DNA of 64,000 nt from JBAZWE01 sp041658605 (GCA_041658605.1 JBAZZU010000009.1:1-64000), one strand, 5' to 3'. Positions 25,777-34,202 are shown, counted from the first letter of the stretch. A program made the numbers and translations. Notes: generated by a model not told the origin, from the letters alone.

Positions 25777-27039
25777 TTAATGCGCCGCGCAGGAGACGCA
25801 GGGGTCATACGCGCGGACCAGGCATTCGATGCCCTCTATCAAACGGGAGGGCTCCCAGTCCCGGCGCGCGTCGACAAAATGGTTGATATCATCCTCGATA
25901 TTTGTCAGATTCTGGGCGGTCGGGGTTATTATGTTGTCGTCAGCGATGAGCCCTTCGGCGTCAAGCGTATACGAATGGTAGAGGGTGCCACGAGGCGCCT
26001 CGGTCGCCGCCACGCCGGTACCGGCTCGCACCTGGATCTCTCCGGGCGTGGGATCACTGTCGAGGCCGGTTTCGAGCAGGCCGTCGATCAGGCTGATCGA
26101 TTCCACCATGGCGTGCACCAGCTCCACGGACTGACAGAAGCTGTTGAGGAATGTGTTGTAATTCGGGAAGGCATGGCCTGATTCGTCCAGTATGCTTCTG
26201 GCGCTGTCCTCCAGGAGCTCGTGGTTCATGTTCACCCTCGCCAGGGCCCCGGTAAAAAACCCTCTGCCGGCATGGACGCCGGCTTTTGCCGCCGTGCCGG
26301 GTATGACTTTCTCGCGCAGCGTCGCGCAGAAGTCTTCGGGCGTTGAACAGTAGCCCTCGCTGGAACAGATATCACCGCCGTAATAGGCGTACTCTTTCTC
26401 ATCATGGAGGGCCAGATATGTGGTCTTGCGGGAAAAGTCCGGCATCGACAGCCCACCCACTATGCGTGCAAGTCTGGCGGCTTCGGGCAAGGCTTCCTCA
26501 AGGCGCCTGCGCAGATCGGCGAGCCGGGTCACGGGCGGCAGATGGCTGAAACCGCCGACCCTGGTCGTTATCGGGTGAACCGAGCGCCCGCCGATAACAT
26601 TGACCATGTCGTTGCCGAGCTTTTTCAACAGCAGCGCCGATGCAACTTCATCGGGGTGCGTATTCGCCATGGTGAAGGCGCTCTCGGCGCCGAGGAAATC
26701 TGGCAGAACGAGGAAATAGACATGGAGCGAATGGCTTTGTATCCATTGCGCCAGGATCATCAGCCGGCGGAGGCTGTCCGTGACTGGTCTGGTTTTGACA
26801 TCGAGGGCGGCCTCCACGGCTTTGAGAGCCGTGACATTGTGGACCGACGGGCAGACACCGCAGATGCGTGAGGCGATCGTGGGCGCGTCGAAGAATTTGC
26901 GGCCCCGCAGAAGGCCCTCGAAAAGCCGCGCCCCCTCCTCGTACTTGAGTCTGGCGGAGTGAACCCGGCCTTCGGCCACCATCACGGTGAGCGACGCGTG
27001 ACCTTCGATCCTGGTGACGTGTTCGAGTTTGATCTTCAA
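25777..27039 (-). CDS. NAD(P)-linked [NiFe]-hydrogenase, large (alpha) subunit
   Basis: 420-residue catalytic subunit of a group 3b-type soluble hydrogenase. N-terminal pair in RICGVCP (Cys60, Cys63), C-terminal pair DPCVSCAAH (Cys414, Cys417). The protein ends exactly at the metal-binding His420: there is no C-terminal peptide, so no endopeptidase step is needed. The start is a TTG (codon KIKLEHVTRIEGH follows) without a clear ribosome site. The small-subunit partner is 940 nt upstream, separated by pyrE. All Ni ligands are Cys, so this enzyme does not use Sec. Family is firm; H2 evolution versus uptake is not decided by sequence. Confidence 0.93.
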   Translation of the reverse strand: MKIKLEHVTRIEGHASLTVMVAEGRVHSARLKYEEGARLFEGLLRGRKFFDAPTIASRICGVCPSVHNVTALKAVEAALDVKTRPVTDSLRRLMILAQWIQSHSLHVYFLVLPDFLGAESAFTMANTHPDEVASALLLKKLGNDMVNVIGGRSVHPITTRVGGFSHLPPVTRLADLRRRLEEALPEAARLARIVGGLSMPDFSRKTTYLALHDEKEYAYYGGDICSSEGYCSTPEDFCATLREKVIPGTAAKAGVHAGRGFFTGALARVNMNHELLEDSARSILDESGHAFPNYNTFLNSFCQSVELVHAMVESISLIDGLLETGLDSDPTPGEIQVRAGTGVAATEAPRGTLYHSYTLDAEGLIADDNIITPTAQNLTNIEDDINHFVDARRDWEPSRLIEGIECLVRAYDPCVSCAAH

Positions 27040-27239
27040 TGAAAGCCGATTATGAAATGATTATCAATACCAACCATTCAAATATTTTTGTGCGGCTTGA
27101 AATACCCCCACCGAGGATTCATAAACAAAAAGAGGAAAAAAGAGCCACAAGGTGAAACAGGAATGATCATCCATTGCGTTCTATTTTGGCGCACCCAAGT
27201 AAGAACAAAGGCCTAAAATTCGAAAAACTCAAGTGTAAG

Positions 27240-27857
27240 TTAAGACTTTAGTGATAGCTCGCTGTATTCATACAAAGCTTCAAAAGGAAGTTGGCAATCC
27301 TTTTCGATTTGTTCGCGGCCACCCTCTTCTCGATCAACTAAAGCAAATGCCATTACGGGGTCTAAACCTTCGTCACGACACGTATTTATTGCTTTTATAA
27401 TTGAACCACCACTGGTGACTACGTCATCAACTATAGCTACACGCATACCCTTTTCAACAGGACCTTCTATCCAAAGATGAGTCCCATGTTTTTTCGGTTC
27501 TTTTCTTACAATAAAACCTGAAACTGGGTAGTTCATCAGGAAGCTGCAAGTAACAATGCCGGCTACTATTGGATCTGCTCCAATGGTTAGCCCACCGACA
27601 TTATGGACATTTTTCTCTTGAAGCTTAAAAACCAACAGCCTGGATAAAAGCGTTAGTCCTTCAGGATCTAGTGTTATCTTTTTGCAATCGAAGTAGTGAT
27701 CGCTTTTTTTCCCGGATGAAAGCGTAAACTCACCTTCTAGGTAGGCTTTTTCTCTGATGAGTTTACCTAAGCGTGATTTTATTGTTTCAAAATCGTTCAA
27801 CTGGGGTTTTGCTGATTGGAAAGCATACTGTTTAATGGTGGCAGTATTTAATGCCAA
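27240..27857 (-). CDS. pyrE: Orotate phosphoribosyltransferase, low-GC, inserted between hydrogenase genes
   Basis: 205 residues; makes orotidine-5'-phosphate from orotate and PRPP in pyrimidine synthesis. Seen: GEFTLSSGKKSDHYFDCKKIT, FIVRKEPKKHGTHLWIEG and the PRPP loop VAIVDDVVTSGGSIIKA. TTG start with a strong AGGAGGAGG site 5 nt before. The gene is only about 40% GC by eye, against about 60% around it, and its flanks are AT-rich too. A terminator-like hairpin precedes it and 200 nt of AT-rich, gene-free DNA follow. It is therefore a likely later arrival inside an ancestral small-large subunit pair. Enzyme function looks intact. Confidence 0.92.
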   Translation of the reverse strand: MALNTATIKQYAFQSAKPQLNDFETIKSRLGKLIREKAYLEGEFTLSSGKKSDHYFDCKKITLDPEGLTLLSRLLVFKLQEKNVHNVGGLTIGADPIVAGIVTCSFLMNYPVSGFIVRKEPKKHGTHLWIEGPVEKGMRVAIVDDVVTSGGSIIKAINTCRDEGLDPVMAFALVDREEGGREQIEKDCQLPFEALYEYSELSLKS

Positions 27858-27901
27858 TTCAGCCTCCTCCTAGGGAATTTCTATCTTTTTAAGAGTATCT
27901 T

Positions 27902-27921
27902 AAAAAACTTGGCATGCCAAG
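27902..27921 (-). terminator. Terminator after the group 3b small-subunit gene
   Basis: Minus-strand order: palindrome CTTGGCATGCCAAG followed at once by TTTTTT, 60 nt after the small-subunit stop and 45 nt before the pyrE start. This suggests that beta-gamma-delta transcription ends here and that pyrE and the alpha-subunit gene have their own promoters. Confidence 0.5.
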
Positions 27922-27982
27922 GCTTCAGCTCATATTGGTATTCTGTGCTAATAGTAGCAGCCCTTTAAAAAGCACACACACA

Positions 27983-28786
27983 CTAATGATTTTCTTCGCG
28001 CCACTGATCGAAAAGCTCCTGGTATTCGGGCACAAGGGAACAGTACTTCTGCAGCTTGCGGACGAGGTCGGGATACGTGGTATCGCGCGACATGATCTGA
28101 ATAGCCGATTTCAGGTTCGGCTCCTCGGTCGGCCCGCGGCAGCCGTCACACGGAACTCCCATGGAAGGGCAGACTACTCCGCAACCGGCCCGCGTGATGG
28201 GTCCAAGGCATGGTTGCCTCTCGATCAGCAGGCAGCGGTTTTCCAGCACCTTGCATTCGACGCATTGTGGATAGGCTTTCAGCTGCGGTGTCCGCCCCGC
28301 GATCAGTGCGGTCAGTGTCTCCATGATCTCCCACTTGCTGGCGGGGCATCCCCGGAGCTGAAAATCGACGCGGACGTAGTTGGAAACAGGATATATTTCA
28401 AGAGTGTCCAGGTCCTCCATGCCCTTGTAGACATACTTCTTCATGTCCTTGAGGTCATGGAAATGCTGTGCCGCCGGGACTCCGCCAAAGGAAGCGCAGC
28501 TTCCCAGCGCCACCAGCAGTTTCGAGTTGCGCCTGACGTCCCGCAACACCTCGGGCTCGAAGGACCTCGCGGGCACCCCTTCCACGAAGGCCACGTCGAA
28601 AGGGCCGTCGGTATTGTACGCCCTCGCCATGGGAAAGTGCAGGATGTCAACCGCACGGGCAATGGCAAGGAGGTCGTCCTCGAAGTTGAGGAACTCGAGC
28701 GCGCAGCCAGCGTCGGAGGTGAGCGAAAAGATGCCGACCTTCAGCCTGCCCCGATGAGCCGCGGATGAACCGTCCCGGTATGTCAT
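27983..28786 (-). CDS. NAD(P)-linked [NiFe]-hydrogenase, small (delta) subunit
   Basis: 267 residues. The ATG at 28786 overlaps the gamma stop as ATGA and fits better than a longer frame. The proximal-cluster motif reads LTSDAGCALEF: Asp25 stands where other small subunits have the first Cys (SCxGC), followed by Cys28; further ligands in ALGSCASFGG and RGCPASKWE. The C-terminal half is Cys-rich (CVECKVLENRC, PCLGPITRAGCGVVCP, PCDGCRGP), enough for two further 4Fe-4S clusters, as usual in group 3b. No signal peptide, so the enzyme is cytoplasmic. Operon partners: gamma and beta upstream, alpha beyond pyrE. Confidence 0.9.
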   Translation of the reverse strand: MTYRDGSSAAHRGRLKVGIFSLTSDAGCALEFLNFEDDLLAIARAVDILHFPMARAYNTDGPFDVAFVEGVPARSFEPEVLRDVRRNSKLLVALGSCASFGGVPAAQHFHDLKDMKKYVYKGMEDLDTLEIYPVSNYVRVDFQLRGCPASKWEIMETLTALIAGRTPQLKAYPQCVECKVLENRCLLIERQPCLGPITRAGCGVVCPSMGVPCDGCRGPTEEPNLKSAIQIMSRDTTYPDLVRKLQKYCSLVPEYQELFDQWREENH

Positions 28787-29646
28787 CTCAGCGCTGACGA
28801 TATCCCCCTGATCTGTTCGATTGAAAGGACCGGCCCCTGGCGGCAGGTATAAAAACTCTCCACGACGCAATGCTCACACTTGCCGACGCCGCATCGCATG
28901 TTCCTCTCCAGGGATACATAGATCTGCGAATCGGCAAAACCGATTTCCTGCAGCCGGTCGAGGACGAACCTGAACATCACCGGCGGACCGCAGATCAGCA
29001 CCTGCGTATCGATCGGCGAGAGGTCGACGACATCGAAAAGCGAGGTGATGAGGCCGGTTCTTCCATGCCAGTCCGGCGTGGCCTCCTCGACGGCAATCTC
29101 AAGGCGGCAGCACTGGCGCCACTCTTCATATTCGTCCCGGAAAAGCAGCTGGTCCGGGCTTCTGGCTCCATACAGCACCGTCAGCCCTCCGAATTCCTTT
29201 TCCAGGCAGACGGCGTTCTTTATGGCGCTTCGCAGGGGGGAAAGGCCGATGCCTCCGGCGATAAAGACCAGGTTCTGGCCACCCATTTCTGAAAGGGGAA
29301 AGCCCCGTCCGTAGGGTCCCCTCACCCAGACCGTATCGTCCTGCGCGAGCCGGTGCAGGGCCCGGGTGACATTGCCGGTCTCACGCACGCAAAGCTCGAA
29401 TGTTCCCTTCTGGGTCGGCGGTGAGCATATCGCGAAGGGCGCCTCGCCGATGCCCAGCAGGGATGTCTGAACGAACTGGCCGGCGGAGAACGAAAATGAC
29501 TCGCGTAGCTGCGGGTCCTTGAACTGCAGCACGAAGTGACGGTTCCCGGGTGTAAGCAGCCGTGTTTCCAGCACCCGCGCCGGGCTGGGGATATACTCGT
29601 TCAGCCGCGTTTCCCCGAAAGAGTTACCCGCAGCTTCAGCGTCCAT
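28783..29646 (-). CDS. Hydrogenase/sulfhydrogenase gamma subunit (FAD/NAD(P)-binding)
   Basis: 287-residue diaphorase-type subunit, homologous to AsrB and HydG. Domain order: a beta-barrel FAD domain (residues 15-110; the region PFAICSPP), an NAD(P)-binding Rossmann domain (about 115-235; FIAGGIGLSPLRSAI, VLYGARSPDQLLF, LICGPPVMFRFV), and a C-terminal [2Fe-2S] site (MRCGVGKCEHC ... YTCRQGPV). It passes electrons between the Fe-S chain and NAD(P). It overlaps the beta gene by 11 nt and the delta gene by 4 nt, so translation is coupled. Confidence 0.92.
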   Translation of the reverse strand: MDAEAAGNSFGETRLNEYIPSPARVLETRLLTPGNRHFVLQFKDPQLRESFSFSAGQFVQTSLLGIGEAPFAICSPPTQKGTFELCVRETGNVTRALHRLAQDDTVWVRGPYGRGFPLSEMGGQNLVFIAGGIGLSPLRSAIKNAVCLEKEFGGLTVLYGARSPDQLLFRDEYEEWRQCCRLEIAVEEATPDWHGRTGLITSLFDVVDLSPIDTQVLICGPPVMFRFVLDRLQEIGFADSQIYVSLERNMRCGVGKCEHCVVESFYTCRQGPVLSIEQIRGISSALR

Positions 29647-30712
29647 CGGTCACCTCCAGCACGCTTTTGATAACCTGGCGCGGATCTATCGCCGCGGGGC
29701 AGAAATGGAAGCAGGCGCCGCAGCCCGAGCAGCCGGCGCGATCGAACGTTTCCTGCATCCTCATGAACTTGTGTGAGAAGCGGTACCAGATGCGCTCGGA
29801 TCGGGCCTCGCGGAAGTTATGGCCGCCGGCAACGCGCGCAAAACCGATGAGCTGGCAAGAATCCCAATGCCTCAGCCGGTGTCCGGCGGTCGGGTCCAGG
29901 CCGGTCTCGTCCCGGGTATAGAAGCAGTAACACAGGGGGCAGACAATGGTGCAGTTGCCGCATCCCAGGCAGCGGTCGGCCAGTTCATCCCACATGACGG
30001 CCCCCATCGACTGTCTGATCTTTTCCGGCAGCGCCGCCAGGGGCCAGCGTATCTCGTTCCCGCTTTCTTCACCGGGAGGCGCCGAAATCCCGGCAGGTTC
30101 CTCCAGGACACTCACGGGAGCGCCGGCGACAAGCCTGGCGCCGGCCTCTGTGCCGACGATCATGCGCAGGTCGCCGTTTGATGCCCCCATGGACGCCGGC
30201 ACAAGGAAAAGGTCAAAATCGCCCGGACCCACATGATCATGACCTGTTTTTTCACAGAAACATCCTTCTGTGCGTTCGCAGGGAACACCGATGGTGATCG
30301 TTCTGCGACGCCGCTCCATGAACGGGAAGTCAGGCCGGTCGTTCTCCATGACGGTGGCAAGCAGCCTGTCGGCGGAAAGCTCGCAGACATGGAGGCCGAA
30401 CAGGATGGTATCTTCCGCGTGGAGGTCCTGCAGAAGAGAGCCGCCCTCAAAGCTGAAAAGTGTCTCCGACGGTGGCAGTAATGCCTTTTTGAAGGGAATC
30501 ACAGTCCGGCTTTGAGGGAGGTCGACACCTGTGAGGCCCAACGGCGACACATCCTCGAAGATACGGTTACCGGCCTTGTACGACGGCACCAGCACCCTGT
30601 AGTCGGATGAAAGATCCATCAGCCACCGCCGCAACTCCGGCGGCAGGGTGCTTCCCGGAAAGATGTTTCCCGCTTTTTTGACCATCCACAGCCTTTCATC
30701 CGGTTTATTCAT
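29636..30712 (-). CDS. Hydrogenase/sulfhydrogenase beta subunit (4Fe-4S ferredoxin-type, AsrA-like)
   Basis: About 358 residues. An N-terminal unique region (VPSYKAGNRIFEDVSP; LHVCELSADRLL; GCFCEKTGHDH) is followed by two C-terminal 4Fe-4S motifs, DRCLGCGNCTIVCPLCYCF and GCSGCGACFHFCPAAID. This matches AsrA / HydB of group 3b sulfhydrogenases. First gene of the operon. The start at 30712 (MNKPDER) lacks a clear ribosome site; an ATG at 30685 with AAAGG nearby is an alternative. The complex could also reduce sulfur or polysulfide, as known for archaeal relatives. Confidence 0.88.
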   Translation of the reverse strand: MNKPDERLWMVKKAGNIFPGSTLPPELRRWLMDLSSDYRVLVPSYKAGNRIFEDVSPLGLTGVDLPQSRTVIPFKKALLPPSETLFSFEGGSLLQDLHAEDTILFGLHVCELSADRLLATVMENDRPDFPFMERRRRTITIGVPCERTEGCFCEKTGHDHVGPGDFDLFLVPASMGASNGDLRMIVGTEAGARLVAGAPVSVLEEPAGISAPPGEESGNEIRWPLAALPEKIRQSMGAVMWDELADRCLGCGNCTIVCPLCYCFYTRDETGLDPTAGHRLRHWDSCQLIGFARVAGGHNFREARSERIWYRFSHKFMRMQETFDRAGCSGCGACFHFCPAAIDPRQVIKSVLEVTDGR

Positions 30713-30875
30713 CGTGCTGCTTCGTGTTGGCGTCGTACACAAACCGGATTAAGTCGCCAGCCGCCCTTCGCGTCACATGTATACTCATATCCCCACAATT
30801 CCCTCCACATACTCACTTGAATAAATAAATTTCTCAAGCGAGACTTTCTGAACCGGCTCGGGGTAAAATAAAAAC

Positions 30876-31061
30876 ATGGATATCAGCGAAGACATCATTT
30901 CAAAGGCCGTTGAGGAAGAATTCCATAAATGCGATATCTGTGGTTACAGGCGCGGCTTTCATAGTTCCTTCCAGCGTAGCAAAGAAGGCTGCGACATAAT
31001 CCTGATCTGCCCGGAATGCGGTCAGCGATACCGGGTGGGGTGGACCGCGAAGCTCGACTGA
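30876..31061 (+). CDS. Small Zn-ribbon protein
   Basis: 61 residues with two CxxC pairs spaced like a zinc ribbon: FHKCDICGYRRGF and LICPECGQRYRVGW. No other domain. Divergent from the group 3b hydrogenase operon. Could bind nucleic acid or another protein; no family is recognised. ATG at 30876 is the only good start; the ribosome site is weak. Confidence 0.65.
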   Translation: MDISEDIISKAVEEEFHKCDICGYRRGFHSSFQRSKEGCDIILICPECGQRYRVGWTAKLD

Positions 31062-31149
31062 CAGCACGCGCCCGGTCCGGCCAGCCCCCCCATTGGCAGG
31101 AAAATCGGCAAAGAATCGGAATAATCAGCCAGACAACGGGAGGTTACTT

Positions 31150-31329
31150 ATGAAAAGCGATCGCGCAAATATCATGGCTGTGGTCCAGATCATGTTCGGG
31201 ATCATCATCTTCACCAGCTCGTTCTGGCTTGGGGACGGGCAGAAGGGAACAGCCCTCTTTATCTATGGCTTTGTCACCGTGCTGCTGGGTGTAGTCACAG
31301 GTGTGCTGGCCACGTCGAGGAAGCAGTAG
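31150..31329 (+). CDS. Small two-helix membrane protein
   Basis: 59 residues from the ATG at 31150, which has GGGAGG 6 nt upstream. Two hydrophobic helices: IMAVVQIMFGIIIFTSSFWLG and ALFIYGFVTVLLGVVTGVLA. Short basic tail. No family recognised. Stands alone, 70 nt before the CstR-like promoter. Confidence 0.6.
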   Translation: MKSDRANIMAVVQIMFGIIIFTSSFWLGDGQKGTALFIYGFVTVLLGVVTGVLATSRKQ

Positions 31330-31399
31330 AGTCTGGCCGAAAGGCCTCCAGTCTCTCCGGCGTCTGGTGTCCGGACTGGACTGGATGAAAACAGTTATC

Positions 31400-31429
31400 T
31401 TGACACATTCCAAAAACACGTGGGATAAT
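31400..31429 (+). promoter_or_regulatory. Sigma-70-type promoter of the CsoR-family gene
   Basis: TTGACA at 31400-31405 and GATAAT at 31424-31429, 18 nt apart, a near-consensus housekeeping promoter. It is followed within 6 nt by an operator-like palindrome, the expected layout for autorepression. Confidence 0.65.
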
Positions 31430-31434
31430 AACGC

Positions 31435-31450
31435 ATACCCGTAGGGGTAA
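31435..31450 (+). promoter_or_regulatory. CsoR/CstR-type operator
   Basis: ATACCCGTAGGGGTAA is a G/C-tract palindrome flanked by AT, the general shape of CsoR/CstR/RcnR-family operators (ATACCC-GGGTAT). It overlaps the expected transcription start. A second, looser palindrome (TTTACC...GGTAAA) lies at 31462-31479. Bound repressor would block the 31400 promoter. Confidence 0.6.
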
Positions 31451-31588
31451 GACTGATGATTTTTACCAGCTAAGGGTAAATCCTGGCTGTATTGGTACCT
31501 CGAAAAGGCACTAATTCATGGATTGCCGGACCCCGGACAGAAAAAATACGCTCGAATCGACTTTCGTGAGGATTCAGAAGGCAAGGTG

Positions 31589-31876
31589 ATGGTCGCGGTT
31601 GCAAAGACAGACACAGAAAAGGTAATCAACAGGCTTCGCCGCATTGAAGGCCAGGTTCGCGGTCTTCAGAGGATGATTTCCGAAGAAAAGCGGTGTGAAG
31701 ACGTACTGACACAGCTTGCGGCTACGAGGGCGGCCCTGGATCGCGTGGGCGTCTACCTCATCAGCAACCGCATGAAGGACTGTCTAAAGAACAGCACGGA
31801 AGAGCTGGGGCTGGAGGAAGTGGCTGTCGAAGAGGCTTTCGAGATCTTCATGAAATACATCCAGCATGTAAAGTAG
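31589..31876 (+). CDS. CsoR-family repressor, CstR-like
   Basis: 95 residues, all-helical DUF156 repressor. Start ATG 31589 with AGAAGG 7 nt before. Family core: VINRLRRIEGQVRGLQRMISEEKRC...DVLTQLAATRAALDRVG. The metal/thiol triad of copper-sensing CsoR is Cys-His-Cys; here it is Cys (EEKRC), Asn (LISNRMKDC) and Cys (DC). Loss of the His with both Cys kept is the pattern of CstR, which senses persulfide. No target gene follows in the operon: the next 300 nt contain a terminator and no gene. So it may regulate itself and distant sulfur genes. Confidence 0.88.
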   Translation: MVAVAKTDTEKVINRLRRIEGQVRGLQRMISEEKRCEDVLTQLAATRAALDRVGVYLISNRMKDCLKNSTEELGLEEVAVEEAFEIFMKYIQHVK

Positions 31877-31947
31877 GCGGGTGTTGAGCGGTCCGGGATT
31901 TCCGCGGACATGGGTTGTGATGGAAAAAACGAGATCGTGTCTGGCCG

Positions 31948-31977
31948 GCCGCCCGAGGAGGCGGCTTTTATATTTTT
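31948..31977 (+). terminator. Intrinsic terminator after the CstR-like gene
   Basis: GCCGCC, 6-nt loop, GGCGGC, then TTTTATATTTTT; a classical rho-independent terminator 72 nt after the stop codon. It makes the repressor gene monocistronic. Confidence 0.8.
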
Positions 31978-32186
31978 ACCGACCGGTCATCGCGACGGCC
32001 CTCTCTAAGACTCCAATTCGGAGGAAGCAAAGCCGCAGGTGGCGAACATTTATCCAGGCGCAGGCGTAACGGCCGCGCGCTATGGTATCATTTCATCTGC
32101 AACAGGAAAGTTTGAAGAACACGGTTTCTGCCCCGCACAAGGGCATCCAGGAAATCCATTGAACTCATTTAAGGCGGAAATCCCCA
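31978..32186. other. Intergenic region before the PBP1A gene
   Basis: About 310 nt separate the repressor gene from the PBP gene. After the terminator I see no gene or clear repeat. Promoter elements for the PBP gene may lie around TATGGTATCATTTCATC (32081-32097), but this is not convincing. Confidence 0.4.
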
Positions 32187-34202
32187 ATGCCTCGTCGGCG
32201 TAAAAACATCAGACGCAGAAAAGGGCGCAGGCGCTCAGTTTTCCTGGTTGGGCTTGGGATCATCGCTCTCAGCCTGATCTTCGCGCTCCTTGTTGGAATC
32301 GAGGCCGGCATGGCACTGATCAACGATCTTCCCAAGCTGGAAGAGGAGAACTTCACATCACTGGGCCAGACTTCGCGGATCTACGCGGCCGATGGCTCGC
32401 TGCTGGCGGAAATCTATGGCACGGAGAACCGCACCCTTGTTCCGCTTGCTTCAATCCCCCCTTATCTGCAGCAGGCCACAATCGCCATCGAGGACGAACG
32501 ATATTACGAGCATGACGGCGTCGATTACGAGGCCATCGGCAGGGCGGCGGTAACGGATGTCAGCCAGGGGCGGCTGGCTGAGGGCGGAAGTACCATAACC
32601 CAGCAGTTAGTCAAAAAAGTCTATGTGACCGATGAGCGCAGCTTTACCCGCAAGTTCGTTGAAGCGGTGCTGGCAACCCAGCTGGAGCGTATCGCCAGCA
32701 AGGAGACGATTCTCGAAAGATACCTGAATACTATTTACTATGGAGAGAACGCCTACGGCGTGGAGACTGCGGCCCAGACCTATTTCGGCAAGAGCGTGAC
32801 CCAGCTGGACCTCTCAGAGTGCGCCCTGCTGGCCGGCCTGCCGCAGGCGCCATCGGCATTCTCACCCAGAAATGACATGGCGGCCGCGACTGAACGGCGC
32901 AACACGGTACTGCAGAAGATGGCCGACCTCGGCTATGTCAACCAGGCGGCGGCCCACGGAGCAGCCTCACTGCCGGTCACGCTGAACATGGGAAGCGGCG
33001 CCGTCAACGAGCCGTATTTCGTCGAATATGTCAAAAAACAGATGATTGACAAGTACGGGGCAAAAAAGGTCTTCGAGGGAGGCCTTCGCATTTATACGAC
33101 AATCGAGCCGGGCCTGCAGGCCGCCGGTCTCGAGGCTATCAAGAATACGCTCAACGAAACGGGAGATCCGTCGGCGGCGCTGGTTTCCATCGATCCCGCC
33201 AACGGCTATATCAAGGCCATGGTCAGCAGCCAGGATTTCAACAATTACCAGTTCGATCTGGCCGTTCAGGCCAGGCGTCAGCCAGGCTCGTGCTTCAAGC
33301 CGTTCGTGCTCACGGCTGCGGTGGAGCAGGGAGCCGACCCCAAAAAGACTTATTACATGTCAAAAGAAATAGATATCCCGATGGCAGGCGGGGGGCCGCC
33401 GTGGCACGTCGCAACCTATGATTTCAAATACTTTGGCGCGTCCAGCCTGGAGCAGGGAATGCTGCGATCAGACAACACGGTCTACGCCCAGCTGGTCATG
33501 GACGTCGGGCCTGACAAGGCCAGGGACGCCGCCGAGCGGCTGGGGATCAAAAGTCCGATGACCGCTAACCCTTCCATCGCGCTGGGAGGGCTGGGGCAGG
33601 GTGTTTCACCGCTGGAGATGTCATCCGCATACGCGACTCTGGCGGCAAACGGCATGTATGCGGAGCCCATAGCCATTACCAGGGTTGATATGCCGGACGG
33701 CAAAGTGGACTACCAGGCGAATCCGCAACCAAAAAAAGTAATCAAGGACTGGGTAGCGTATGAGGTCACCAAGGTCCTCAAGGCGGATGTCGAAAAAGGC
33801 ACGTCCGTAAAAGCGAACATCGACCGGCCGGCGGCGGGCAAGACAGGGTCGACCGAGAATCTCCAGGACGCCTGGTTTGTCGGATACACCCCCGAATATG
33901 CAACGTCTGTCTGGATCGGCTACCCGGACGAACAGCTGCCCATGACCGACGTACATGGTGGGAGTGTCTGGGGCGGCGGTTTTCCGGCGACCATCTGGAG
34001 AGATTACATGAAGGAAGCGACAAAAAACCTGCCCGTGAAGGATTTTGCCCTGCCCAAGGAGAAGCCCGAATTCAAGAAACTCGCCGGCAAGTACGTCATG
34101 TACTCCGGCGGAGATGCGCCGACAACGCGCGACGATGCCTACGGCAACACCGGCCGTACGACAGCTAATGGTGCAGGCAACGGTACGGAAACGAGCGACT
34201 AA
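32187..34202 (+). CDS. Class A penicillin-binding protein (PBP1A type)
   Basis: 671-residue bifunctional peptidoglycan synthase. A basic N terminus and one membrane helix (residues 18-42) are followed by the glycosyltransferase domain with AIEDERYYEHDGVD, EGGSTITQQLVKK and KETILERYLNTIYYG, then the transpeptidase domain with SxxK (GSCFKP), SDN (LRSDNTVY) and KTG (AAGKTGSTEN). A Thr/Asn-rich tail ends the protein. Start: ATG 32187. Converges on the Roadblock/parB operon. All catalytic motifs are intact. Confidence 0.94.
   Translation: MPRRRKNIRRRKGRRRSVFLVGLGIIALSLIFALLVGIEAGMALINDLPKLEEENFTSLGQTSRIYAADGSLLAEIYGTENRTLVPLASIPPYLQQATIAIEDERYYEHDGVDYEAIGRAAVTDVSQGRLAEGGSTITQQLVKKVYVTDERSFTRKFVEAVLATQLERIASKETILERYLNTIYYGENAYGVETAAQTYFGKSVTQLDLSECALLAGLPQAPSAFSPRNDMAAATERRNTVLQKMADLGYVNQAAAHGAASLPVTLNMGSGAVNEPYFVEYVKKQMIDKYGAKKVFEGGLRIYTTIEPGLQAAGLEAIKNTLNETGDPSAALVSIDPANGYIKAMVSSQDFNNYQFDLAVQARRQPGSCFKPFVLTAAVEQGADPKKTYYMSKEIDIPMAGGGPPWHVATYDFKYFGASSLEQGMLRSDNTVYAQLVMDVGPDKARDAAERLGIKSPMTANPSIALGGLGQGVSPLEMSSAYATLAANGMYAEPIAITRVDMPDGKVDYQANPQPKKVIKDWVAYEVTKVLKADVEKGTSVKANIDRPAAGKTGSTENLQDAWFVGYTPEYATSVWIGYPDEQLPMTDVHGGSVWGGGFPATIWRDYMKEATKNLPVKDFALPKEKPEFKKLAGKYVMYSGGDAPTTRDDAYGNTGRTTANGAGNGTETSD

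Noticed and set aside
25777..25785. Sec in the 3b large subunit
   Set aside because: Both C-terminal ligands are Cys codons and the stop is TAA after the His, so no recoding is needed.
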